Assembly: GCA_037157565.1 (NCBI GenBank)
Contig: JAZHRO010000026.1
Coordinates: 30,122,501 to 30,186,500 of the forward strand
Origin: Thalassia testudinum
Taxonomy: Eukaryota; Streptophyta; Magnoliopsida; Alismatales; Hydrocharitaceae
Direction of reading: 5' to 3'
Length of the DNA stretch: 64,000 nt
The notes under the pieces were generated by a model. The model searched no databases. It was not told the DNA's origin and worked only from the letters and a program-made list of their open reading frames with translations. The first letter of the stretch is position 1, and each line of letters starts with the position of its first letter. Position numbers and translations under genes: made by a program. This document shows positions 10,867 through 21,859 of this stretch, one piece after another.

Positions 10867-11427
10867 GAGATCCTATATAAAACCTAGTTTTGTCAAGCAT
10901 TTTCCTTTTGTTGTCTCAAAAATATTCATCTCAGCATGTTGATCTCTGGAGACAATTGTCGTATGCCTTGATTCGCAATTGATTATGGCTCTCGCAGTGG
11001 CCAAGAATGGTCTTCCTAAAATCACGGGCATATCCTACATCTGTTGTGGTGTCTCCATGTCAAGAATTAGGAAATCTGCTAGGTAGCTGAAATCCTTAAC
11101 TTTAATTACCACATCCTCTATCATCCCAATTGGTGTGATCAGGGTTCGGTCGGCTAGTTGCAAAGTGACATGAGCGGGTTTTAGCTATCCAATCAATAAT
11201 TTTCAAATAGGTTGGTAGGGATGAGGTTGACTGAGGCGCCCAAGTCTAGCACAACCCACTTGAAGTTTGTATCACCAATATTGCAAGAAATTAGATGGGT
11301 GCCTGGATCAGATTTCTTAGGAGGTAGACTATTTTGGATTATGACACTTATATTTTTAGACAGTACTACCTTTCCTGGTGTTTGTTCTTTCATCTCCTTC
11401 CTGGGTAAGTCAGTTAGGTTGATTTGA
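10867..11427 (-). pseudogene. Element A aspartic protease remnant
   Basis: Seen on the minus strand: VVLDLGASVNLIPTNLF with the DLGA active-site variant typical of Athila-like proteases, then a stop (about 11193). Past this the homology continues with LQLADRTL, IEDVVIKVKDF, FLILDM, a stop, then [16 protein letters not shown]. These match H residues 1-95 of the pol frame. Stops at TAG positions consistent with G-to-A decay make it non-functional. It is the last enzymatic domain kept in A. Confidence 0.75.
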
Positions 11428-12339
11428 GAGTGAGGATATCCAGTAGTGGAATCGTGACTTGTGCATTCCTTAAAGGTCCTGTTATATCATTTTCTAACAA
11501 TCCTTTAGTGTGGAGGTGAGATATGACCTGGGATAAGGGAATAGATTGGCTATGGATGGGTTTATGTTCTTTCATAATAGTAATCATAGCACAATCATGG
11601 TGGGGAGGTGGATGGGGAAAAGTCGGACCTTGCTATTGCTGTGGGGGTGGTGTTGGGTAAGTCATGGTGTGTTTTGGCTCAACTGAGGTGGATAGAGAAA
11701 ATACGCATGTATGAGTCGTTGGACCAAGTTGGGTATAACATGTTTGACCTTGGATTTGGTTTACAATGTGTTTTTGGGTCAACATCTTGTTAGGATTTGG
11801 CAGATGTTGGGAAGGAAGTGTGCCAAGCTGGCAAGAGCTTTGAAGCTGGATCACTTGATTGTGAAGTTCAGTGATGTCTTTTTTGTGTTGTTTCTACATG
11901 TCAACCAAGGTTTAAAGAATCAAAGATGTCCGATCTTCTTTAGGTGGTCCAAATTGGAAATGTTGGGTGGGCCTTGGTGTTGGAACCTTGTTCCACATCT
12001 TGTTTTGGTGTTAACAAAATTATTATGGATTAATATTTGCCATTAAGTATTTTTCAGATTTAGGTGAAGAAGCAAGGTAAACAGGAAATGATGGAGGCAT
12101 GATGATGAGAAAAAGATCATGACAAGGAGGAGGCAAGATGACAAGAAAGAGTCGAGAAGGAGAAGATCTTCTTCGACCTTTAGTTTCTCTAGTTTAGATT
12201 TTATATTTATAGATTGTATATGCCTCTTAACAAAGAATCATAACTTAGTTCGTAAAATCAATTAGAGATAAATTAGGATTTATATTGCGAAAATTTTCAA
12301 AGTACGTAATGAATTAAAACACTTAAATCAAGTACTTGT

Positions 12340-12665
12340 AAGCAAGTGCCGGTATTGTTCATCAGTACTAGTATTTGCAAGGCACAATTTAAGAATTCGT
12401 CTCAAACTGTGAACAACAAGTACCAGTACCAACCATGAGTACCGGTGCATGTTGGCCATAGGTTGAAGCCTTAATTATGGCCTAAACCTTACAAGTACCG
12501 ATACCCATGATGAGTACCGGTACAGGTAGGTTACTATGCCCAAGGAATTTCAAACCTGGGAGTCACAAGTACCGATACCCATGATGAGTACCGGTACCAG
12601 GACTCATGTACTAGTGGTAGTGAGCTGCTAGTACCGGTACAAGTACTTTAGTACTGGTACCAGCC
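12340..12665 (+). repeat. Cluster of GTACCGGTAC-like palindromes in copia U3
   Basis: About a dozen perfect or near copies of AGTACCGGTAC / AGTACTGGTAC / AGTACCGATACC in about 325 bp, including a duplicated unit (AAGTACCGATACCCATGATG followed by AGTACCGGTAC) at about 12490 and 12568. It lies upstream of the TATA box. Possibly repeated transcription-factor sites. Confidence 0.65.
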
Positions 12666-12769
12666 AGCCGTTGGCCCAAAACAGAACGACTGGAATATTA
12701 ATTCTGATAATGGGAACATGGGGAATTAAATCCCAACATCTAGTAGACGAGTATCCTAGGTCCCAAACT

Positions 12770-12777
12770 CTATAAAA
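12770..12777 (+). promoter_or_regulatory. TATA box of copia solo LTR
   Basis: CTATAAAATG about 790 bases into the LTR, followed by a purine-rich leader, fixing plus orientation. Confidence 0.6.
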
Positions 12778-14713
12778 TGATCTTTGGACTCTTTGTTTGC
12801 ACACAAGAGATATAAGAAAAGAGAAGAAAAATTCCTAGAGCTATATTTCACAATTTTCCACCACATATTCAAGAGAAGGAATAGTTTGTTGCTGTCAATC
12901 TCTCTACGAATTTGCAAGCACATCGACGTGATTTCTTCACGCATTGTCAAGGCATTCATGCTCATTCTAGGCTTTCAAATCAGTAACATTATATTTACAT
13001 TTATTGTGAGGCTTAGGTTCTTGTTGTAAGATTTATCTTTCTTTCTTACACATGTATTTCATTTGTTCTTGAGCATTTTCTCGTTGGGTTGTAACAAACC
13101 CATTTTTTGTACTTGGGTTGAGGTAACCCGTTAATTACCTCGATTAGTAAATTGATTCTCTCAGGGTTGAGAGAATCGGGTTAAAAACCCTAGGCTGGGA
13201 GGCTTAGGTAGTGGAGTACCTAAGGGAGGGGAACCACTATACATTTTGTATCCTTTGTGGTTTGAATTGATTGTGCAAATCTTTCTTGTTATTATCGATT
13301 TTGTATTTGAGTTTTTGTGCATGTAGATATTCCATATTTTAGATCCTATCACTTGGTTGGGTGGGCTGATAAGGATGCAGAGCTTGTGGTCAGGGTTGAA
13401 ATTGAGGTCTTGGATTCGGGTTATTGCCTGACCAAGAAAAGTTAGGATGATTATGCCATCCAGAGTTGTATGGCGTGAAGATCCTCGCAGGTCCGAGGAG
13501 CTCCGAGATAATCAGGGTACAAGCATTCAGAGTTTCCCCAACTGAGGTGGGCTAACCCGGAGTTGCCTCCGAAGACATAATCAGATGGGGGTGAGTATGC
13601 ATCCATCCCCGGGGAGTGGTAGATGTTGTGTGCAACCTAACTCCCTGTGGGAAGGTGCGCGTATGTGCTTTGAGGTGTAAAGGTGGATTTGTGTAGATGA
13701 CGAGTGATGTCATCCACCTTCTTCTAGATAATGGAGACCTTGTCCAATTAACTGGCTACCAACTCCAAATCAATGGATGCGGAAAGGCCTCGGGATTCAT
13801 GTACCCCCCCGATTATTTGTCAATGCGCAGGTGGACGTCCGGTCATATGCACCCAATGACTCATTATTCAGGGAGTTCTCGCACTTATTCTCAAGAATTT
13901 CCTAGATCATGTCCTCATGTTGACCCATGATGCTACCACCACAGGTTGCATTGACAAAAAGCTTGATATCTTCACAGAGTCCGTGGTAAAAGGATTGGAC
14001 TTGTTCCCACTTTGGAACTCCATGATGGGGGCACTTACGCATGAGATTCAGAAAACGATCCCATGCCACGTGTAGAGATTCTCCTACTCCTTGGGAGAAG
14101 TATGTGATTTGGTGCCGCATCGTGTTGGTACGACCAATGGGGTAGAATTTTTGCAGGAAGGCGATTTGAAGTTCTCCCCATGTGTTGATCATGTTTAGTT
14201 GAGTCTGAAACTAGTGAGCGGCTTTGTCAGCCAAAGAGAATGAGAAGAGCTTTAAGGGTAATCCATCCCAATTCTGCACATCTGCCCTAAAAGTGTGGGC
14301 CGGATGTTTTAGGTTTTTGATGTGCTGCAAAGGATCCTCGAAGTTCAAGCCATGAAATTTCGGGGTCATATGAAGCATGCTAGGCTTGAGATCTACCTCG
14401 GGTCCTCCCAAGGGAATGTTGATTCAGGGTTCGATCTCCACCACTGTGGGATTATAGTGATCTCGCATTTGAGGACGCGGCGGTGGGTTGATGATGGCAT
14501 TGATTTGATTTTGGAAATCATGGAATTGTTGCTCAAGATTAGGTTGTTCTTCTTGGTGATCCATGGCTGATGAAGGGGAAGTAGGTTCTGAATCAGATGA
14601 TATGTCAATGTGATGGGTTGTTGCACAAACATGGAAATCGAGGCTCGACCTCGACGAGAGTGAATATCTAATGAAGGCCTCAAGGATGGTCTTAAGGACC
14701 TCCTCTCGAACAT

Positions 14714-15573
14714 GCACCGACGGAATGGAAGAGGGATAGCAGATGATGGACCCAATCAAGACACCCAAAAATTTTGGGTGACTATAGAGGTTCGGGGCGG
14801 ATGATACCCCTTAGTCAAAAAGCCATCTACTTGAGAATTACCCGGGTAGCCAGAGAGGGAGAGTTCCGTGAAGACCCTTACACAGTAGAGCGCCCCCATG
14901 AGTTACAAGGTTTCCCCCACCCGACCTCTCTTGTAACTGAGGATCTAGGTAGACCAGAATGGGGAGTTGACCTCTTAAGTTTACTAGTTTTAAGTTAAGA
15001 GAAAAAGGTGCTTATGATTTCACTTGAACTTTAAGATGTTCTTGTGCAAAGTGACCTAATTTGAAGATTGGTTAACCCAACAAGGTGGGTCAACTTCACC
15101 TGTTTTGTCCTTTGAAAAATTTAGGTCCCTCTTTTAGTGTTCAAATGAAATTAAGAGCATGTTTTTAGGGTTTGCTTGAATAGATCAATTCAACCAAGGC
15201 TTAGGCACGCACTATTTGGGAAGATTAATTCTTGATTTAGCAAGTGTGTCTCTAAAATCTTAAACTGGAAACACTAATTGGCTTTGATTGGTCCAATTCA
15301 ATTTTATCCAAATGTGGTACTTAGGGCTCAAGCAAGAAGGTGATAGCCCTAGATACCTTAAGCCTTAAGTAGGTGCACAAATCAGGGTTTGGATGTTTCT
15401 CTAGAATGTATCAAATCAAGCAACTTGATGATTAATCTAAGAATAGAATCCAAGTACCCCTAGTTGATTTTTTTCCTTTTTTAGCTTTTCATAATCAGGG
15501 GTTTAGGAGAGATTGGATTTGTGTTTTACCTGGCCCTAGAGTGGCTGATGTGCAGCTGATCTTCTTTTAACGA
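14714..15573 (-). other. Element A 5' leader (upstream of gag)
   Basis: No gene. 14770-14990 matches H 57547-57765 closely, including the run GGTTTCCCCCACCCGACCTC and the GTAGAGCG...CCC segment. The remainder to 15573 is AT-richer and more weakly matched. It is interrupted by element D at 15574 and resumes at 26401. Confidence 0.55.
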
Positions 15574-15578
15574 GTCCC

Positions 15579-17345
15579 TATTGAAGCTACGAGTTACTAC
15601 GCTAACGTATTTAGTTTTGAAAACCTGTCGTCGTAGTATGAATGCAAAGAACTCGTGTTCAATAAATAAAATTTATACTAGAATAGAAATCCTGGGTCGA
15701 ACTCAGGGAGGCGGATGTTTGATTTAAAAATACGAATTTTTTTTATTTGCCACGAAGTAAATTAATTGATTAGAAACTATCTATCTATTTACACTAAATA
15801 GAAGAGAGAGAGAGAGAATATTATAAACAAAAATCAAAAAGAGATATAGAATGAACATGGAATTCATTATCAAAGAGATTGTTTGTTACACTAAACATTA
15901 CGACTAGAAAGTAGAAAATGATTACACTAGAAAGCAGTAAATCTACTCTAGAAACCATTAAAAAGAATAGAGAGAATTATCATCCTCGACAGTCGCTTAG
16001 AGGACAAGCCAGACGGAACGATGCCTGGAAGACGGGGAATGGAGCAGGACGAAGGAGGACGAAGCGGGAAGAACGGGAACGGGGAAGCACGCCGTCGTCG
16101 TCACGGGATCCACTTCCAAAAAGGGGACGAAAATTGGACTTTCTCTCTTGAGAAGCATCCCGGGTGTGGGACAAACTTCTCTTGAGCTTTGGAGAGGGAG
16201 AGAAGAGAAAGAAGGGATGAAGATTTTGTATGGAGGAAGTCTCCTTTTATAGTTGAAAGGAATGAGGGCAATTTGGTCTTTTTAATCTCAAAACATTAAA
16301 TCAAGGGTCTTTAGTGACGGATAAAACCGTCGCTAAAGCCCCAGCGTGGGCGATGTGCCCCGCCCGCATGCCTCCCGCGAATGAAATGTGTGCTTACGTC
16401 CTTCGATTCTTAGCCATTCGATCGCGAGATCAAACGACTGAGATGCGCCCTTGCCCACCTCCTCATCATGCGCTCGCTGCGTGCGATCTCGCGTGACGCG
16501 TGAGCGTGCAATAGCGCGTGGTCGGGATTGAGCGCCTGCAACTGCTCGATCACGATTGAGCAGTCGCGAAGCCCGCTCAACCACACCCCAGCAGCCACTC
16601 GCGAGGAATCGAACGTGCGTCGCTGCGTCGCGTAAGCATGTTCACCCACTGCGCTACAGCGGCGTTTGTGTCACGAAGATGTTTTTGTGCACGCGTGATC
16701 AGGACCGTTGGATTGAGATCCAACGGTCAAGGCAACTCTTCAGGTGCTGCTTCAGAGGATGGGTGCACCGGTTGGGATGCAATCTCAGCCGTTGGATCTT
16801 GATCCAACGGTGGAGATTCGTGGGTGTTAGCGGCTTCAGAAGTTGAGGGTGGTTGGTTGGGCGACTGAGATGGAACCACGTGGCACCATCTTGGCCGTCC
16901 ATCTTCTGGATGATGTAGATGGTGCCACGGGTGTTGGATTGAGTCGATTTTCGCATCGTTAGGCTGCGATCGTCAATCTGAATCCATCTGTGCAATCGAA
17001 TTTATCGTTTGAAGTGCGAATTCACACCATCTTGACCCTTGATCTTCTAGGGTTCCTCGATCTCTATCTGATGCTACAGATGTCTGATTAGGGCAATCTT
17101 GGAGTCGTTGAACTCCAATCGTCGCCCTGATCAAATCTATACGGTTGGATCTTCGATCCGAGGCCCCGATAAAAATTTTGCCCTATCCCTGAACACAAAA
17201 GGAGACAATTAACCTCCATTTTATTCAAACTAATCTAAATGCAAGATGATGCATGTTATGCAATATTTATAGTATGCAATGCAATTCTATGCTTAAGAAC
17301 ATGCAAAAGATAGACATCTTATGTAGTGTAAACATGTTTACATCA
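15579..17345 (-). repeat. Element D 3' LTR (left copy)
   Basis: 1767 bp aligning over its length to 24645-26395. On the minus strand it begins TGATGTAAACATGTTTACA, whose TGTAAACATGTTTACA is a perfect 16-base palindrome. TATA box TTTTATAG complement at 16245-16252. The region 16700-17160 is packed with inverted repeats. A GC-rich portion (16340-16660) follows on the + strand. Confidence 0.88.
16703..16929 (-). repeat. Hairpin cluster in element D LTR
   Basis: Three strong inverted repeats: GACCGTTGGAT / ATCCAACGGTC with loop TGAG (16703-16728); CCGTTGGATC / GATCCAACGG with 2-base spacer (16789-16810); CGTGGCACCATCT / AGATGGTGCCACG (16879-16891 with 16917-16929). The first is unchanged in the right LTR (25753-25778); the other two have one substitution each there. 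Two further short ones lie near 17098 and 17152. All upstream of the TATA box in the minus direction. Confidence 0.75.
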
Positions 17346-17383
17346 CACACCCATGCCTATCTTTTGCTAGTCCCTAGCAGAAA
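17346..17383 (-). promoter_or_regulatory. 3' polypurine tract with upstream hairpin (element D)
   Basis: Complement reads GATAGGCATGGGTGTG ending at the LTR, preceded by TTTCTGCTAG / CTAGCAAAA with loop GGA (one mismatch). Same arrangement as C, G, H and A. Confidence 0.65.
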
Positions 17384-18196
17384 CTATATGCTATTTATAA
17401 AAGTATCAGGTTGGATTATTTGGGCATGAGTTATTTTCAATCATTAAGAAAATATTTACTTAGGATCTGAACTTTCAAAGACACAATAGTGCCCGAGTAT
17501 CTGCCAATATGCAGATCGCCTCAAGCCCTCACCTTATTCAAAGAAAATTTTCTTTTTCTCTTTTTCTTCTTTTCTAATTTTTTTGGATTTTCGAGTTTTA
17601 GGGTTTAGGAGTGACTTTCTACGGCCATTCAACTCACCCAAGATTTGATGCGAACCCTAAGTTCTAAGCATCTTATTGTGAATGTGATAGACTCGTTGAC
17701 CGGCAATAAAAACGGACTTCGAATTTCTATGCCTCTAGGTGACCTTAAAAAGAGAATTCTACCTAAAGGTGTATCTTTACAACTGGTAGCTTTCTCCCTA
17801 CTTTTATTTTTATGGGGTCAACACAAGGGTGAATCCAGTGTATATCTCCCCAGTTTATTCTACTTCTCCGCTTCTTCCTAAGTGTTTTGGGAATTTTCAG
17901 TGTATTTATTGAGCTAGGTTTTGGACAACCGGTCGATGAGCTATTACCACCGACAACTTGCCAGCCATACTCGTGCGGTGAAGTGTGGCTTATTTCTTTT
18001 GTTTTCTTTTCTTTTCTCCTTTTCTTTTTCTTTTCTTTTTTGACTTTCTTTTTCTCTTTTTTTGAGTAGGTGGCTTCCCTGGTCTAAGATTTACCTAAAG
18101 GCAGCAAAAATAGAAGAGTCTAATGATTGGGCTCTAGGCAACCTACCTATAGGCTGTTACCCATGATAACTTGCCAACCATAACACCCTAGAAGGT

Positions 18197-19569
18197 TGAT
18201 TGCACTGCAAAAATACACCTGCAATAGTGCCTTCTTGTGCTATTTCCTAGCATTACCAATGCATATTAGGGTTCTATAATCGCATTTGTAAAAATACATG
18301 CATGCATGCATTTAATTGAGAGGAGAGGAGAATAAATAAATGGCCTTGCATTTTACATTTTTCCTCAAGTGCATCTTTGCAAAATTCCCATCTCTATTTT
18401 TATTTCCAGTTGATTTTTAATCTTTCCCGCGGCTGCATGCATCTTCTCCTCGCGCCATGCTTCCCTGCAGCTACCCTTCCCTACGGCTGCCTCTCCCTGC
18501 CAAGGCCATGCATGAGCCATGCACAGCCAGGGCATGGTCGTGCATGGCTTTCATCTTCTATTTAAAGCCACGGCTTCTCCTTCAGCAACAGCCTGGTCCT
18601 CCACTTCAAACCTGCAGCTTCTTCTTCTCCATGCCACCACCCTCTCCTCCCTCTCCCTCCATACGCTGGCCCTCCTCCTCCAAGGAGACACCCGGCGAGC
18701 AGGAGCCCTCACTGTGGTGCACACCACCACAGTGAGACCACCACCGCCCAGCTCTTCAAAGAGCCGGTGGGCGTGGTGGCTCTTCCCTGATTTCTTCGTT
18801 TCCAACCACTTCAGCCATGGCCGCAAGCTTCAAGCTCGGCGGCAGCAGTAGTAGCCCTAGCCATTCCGCGGAAGCCTGCAGGTGCCCCAGCCCCTTCCGC
18901 GCGTGCCTGCAGGCCTCTCCGCCTTCGCTTCTTCGCTCTGTTGCACACTCTCTCTTTCGCCCGTAGCCGGCCACCGCACGTCACTGCAGCAGCCGGCCAA
19001 GCACCCCAGCGCACCCCAGCAGCGCCCCGCGTCGCCCTCGCCCTCCACCGCGCACGCCAGCAGCCTTCTCCACGCGCTCTGTCGCAACCTTCCGCCTGCA
19101 AGCCACCAGCCAAAGCCACTCCGCCGCGCACGTCGAGCCAGCCACATTCACAGCACCACCCGCTGCCGGTTGCGCGGCGCGGCCGACCACTGTAGCCACT
19201 GTTCATGCGAGTCTGCGCAACACTGTGGCTACAGTGGGGTGACCGGAAAGCTTCTCACTTATCCGATCACCCGGCGCACCGCAACCGGCCTTCTCCCGCA
19301 CTCGAGCCCGCCCGCACGTCTGCCAGCCCGCGTACGCCTGCCTTCGCCCGCCCCACTCGCCCACGTGCACCCGCGTCACCTGCTTCCTTCGCCCGCGTTC
19401 GCATCTCCGCACTGCGGCCTCCTTTGCGTGTGGCCACTCGCTGGGCACTGCGACCCTCTCCGCGTCGCCCTCGCCCTCTCGCGCACGTGCGTAAGACTCC
19501 AGACGGCACATTGAAGCTCCAGACGACCTAACATAACCCTCCAGCAGTGCGGCTGCTCTCCCTCTCCTG

Positions 19570-19602
<33 letters not shown>

Positions 19603-21238
19603 CACTCTCTACACCGACGCTTACACACACATGCACTCACACTTCCACACACACACACACCTATACACTTTTATATACATATATATATATATATATACGT
19701 ATACATATATATATTGATATATATATATATATTTATATACATATATATATATATATACTTATATATATACATACATATATATATATACATATATACATAT
19801 ACTTATATACATATACATATTATATATACTTATATCTATATATATATAGTAGTACTTATATAACTAAGTATTAGTATACATATATATATATACATATATC
19901 TATATACTTATATATATATATACATATATATACACATATACATATATACATACATATATATATATATATATATACTATTATCTATATAACTAAGTATAGA
20001 TACATACATACATATATATATATATACACACATATATACACACCTACTTATATATACATCTATATATACATATATATATATCTAGCTACATATATCTATA
20101 TATACATATATTACCATATACATATACATACATATATATTTACATCTATATAGTTATATACACATACTCATACCTATATCTATATATATATAGATCTATA
20201 CATATATCTATCTATACATACACTTATATATATATTTACATACCTATGTATATATATATACATATATACATAAATATATCTATATAACTATACATATATA
20301 CATATACCTATATATACATATATTATTATATATATATATACATATATATATACAGACATCTATATAGTATTATATACATACATACATACACACACACATA
20401 TATATATATACATATATCTATCTATACATATAGCTACATATATACATATACTTATATATATACATATATACATATATATATATATATACATATATATACC
20501 TATTTATAACCATATATACATATAGATATATTTACATATATACATATATATATTTTCACATTATTTACCATACGTGGTATTGTGGGAATATCTGCACCAG
20601 TTGCTGATATTCCCCGATACTCGCGTACCAAAAGCGTGGTCGCACACATCTTTCGCCATCCATCCTACACTCCACGCACCACCTTGTCCTGTCGGCTACG
20701 TCTTTCTAGACGACGACCGACTCGACACCATGCTACACTCCATCTCCGCCTCCACCCCCACCCCTTTATATACATAATATATACCTATATATATATATAT
20801 ACTTTATTTCTGTTTCACTTTCCTGTTAGTAAAAAGATAAAAAATATATATAAAAGAGAAAAGATAATCTTTGACTTGCAGGTACTCCGTCTTGCGAATA
20901 GCAAGACCCGTTTTGGAACTCTGTTTTGGCTCAAAGCCAAGAACCCAATTTTGAGGGTGTGCCTCAAGGACAAAGATTACCAAAAAAAAATCTAAATAGA
21001 AAAAACACCAAAAACACAATAAACGAAAGGAAGAGACTCGTTCTAGGAAAGGCGTAGAAACTCGACTTGTAACCCCACTTCCCTGAGTTCGACCCTGGGC
21101 CTAAAAGTGACAAGATAAAATCAAATAGGCCAGGTTAAAAATTTTGTAAAGAGATGGTTAGGTCCGATTTAGGTTAATTACTATACACATTTCAACGATA
21201 AAATCATCATATTAACAACCTATTTAGGTTCGACACCA
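18197..21238 (+). repeat. Solo LTR E with large TA microsatellite, inserted in element D
   Basis: TGATTGCACTG...TTCGACACCA, 3042 bp, flanked by the perfect 5-bp duplication AAGGT (18192-18196 and 21239-21243). The empty site is visible in element C, whose reverse complement reads CCCTAGATAGTTCATTAGC where D reads CCCTAGA-AGGT-TCATTAGC. A GC-rich block (18440-19560), a (CT)n run (19570-19595), then about 900 bp of TATA/TACATA microsatellite; near the 3' end TCCCTGAGTTCGACCC resembles the U5 of Athila-like LTRs. TATTTAAAG at 18559 may be the TATA box. No internal sequence remains. Confidence 0.85.
19663..20561. repeat. Imperfect (TA)n / TATACATA microsatellite
   Basis: About 900 bp of TATATA, TACATA and TATC variants with no other content, inside solo LTR E. 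Preceded by CA and CT runs (19570-19660). Confidence 0.95.
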
Positions 21239-21859
21239 AAGGTTCATTAGCTATCCAAATTCCATTAAAATCGTTGAACAACGAGTCAGTGACAAGATAG
21301 TATGTAGATGCTTTAGGCTTAAAGTTCCCTCAAATCAAAGGGCAGGTTGATAAGTCATGTACTTATCACCCAAACTTATTTACTCCAATTACGATAGAAT
21401 CAAGATGGCGAGGACTCAAAAAATAAATTCACATTTTAATGGATACACAGGATGATTAAATCTGAAGACCTGAAGGGTCTTTGTGTTCAAATCCTAATGT
21501 AGTATTTCCTAAGATTGAAAATTTTCTTAAACCCAAGTTCTCTTTCCTAATTCCACAAATTTTTTTTAATATAAATAAAAGAAAATAAAATAAATCTACG
21601 AAGCTGATGAATAAATTCAGACATGAATATCCACCCCCCATGCCTATCTAATGCAATGTCCTCATTGTATTAAAAAGACATAAAACAGAGTGGAATAGAG
21701 TAAAAAGCACCTGAATTGTGTGAATGTCGAGTCCACTCCGAGATAAACAAAAACTGTATATGTGCTGAATTTAGTACCTTCAGCTAGGCACACTATACAA
21801 AGAAGAGAAATAAAGAATTCATAGGTGCAAATCAGAATCAGAATAAAAAGAAGAAACCT

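Larger units (their letters stand above)
11978..13351 (+). repeat. Ty1/copia-type solo LTR inserted in element A gag
   Basis: TGTTGGAACC...GATCCTATCA, 1374 bp, flanked by the perfect 5-bp duplication CTTGG (11973-11977 and 13352-13356). A TATA box (CTATAAAATG, 12770) with a following ACACAAGAGATATAAGAAAAG leader and a TTGGGTTGTAACAAACCC segment is typical of copia LTRs of this size, so it points plus. No primer site or coding sequence accompanies it, so it is a solo LTR left by recombination. U3 contains a dense cluster of GTACCGGTAC-like palindromes. Confidence 0.88.
11428..14713 (-). pseudogene. Element A gag remnant, split by a copia solo LTR
   Basis: Seen: start at 14713 (MFERRSLRPSLRPSLD...) matching H gag residue 1 onward. 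Pieces follow with FHGLNFEDPLQHIKNLKH (14400-14211), TWGELQIAFLQKFYPIGRTN and CPHHGVPKWEQVQSFYHGL (14190-13902), then the Gln/Pro-rich tail (13680-13357 and 11977-11430). Multiple frameshifts and stops. Cutting out 11978-13351 rejoins the tail at a 5-bp duplication. Like H, and unlike G, no CCHC knuckle is visible in the tail. Known role of the family: structural capsid/nucleocapsid protein of the cytoplasmic particle. Confidence 0.8.
17384..21859 (-). other. Element D 3' untranslated region, interrupted by solo LTR E
   Basis: No gene. Collinear with C 3590-5020 in reverse. Contains both copies of the TATGGCTGGCAAGTTGTC-type module (17919-17975; 18150-18186, more decayed), the second polypurine copy with CAATG/CATTG (21631-21670), and long A/T-rich runs. 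Insertion E at 18197-21238 splits it. A pyrimidine tract at 18000-18065 matches the purine run of C. Confidence 0.55.

Noticed and set aside
12340..12665. CRISPR-like or satellite array
   Set aside because: Palindromes are short, irregularly spaced and inside a defined LTR in a plant genome.
18811..19658. ORFs of 131 to 210 codons on both strands in solo LTR E
   Set aside because: Same GC-rich frame-opening effect, overlapping on both strands, no domains, within a solo LTR.
18192..21243. E as a complete nested element
   Set aside because: No primer site, coding sequence or second LTR between its ends; one LTR only.
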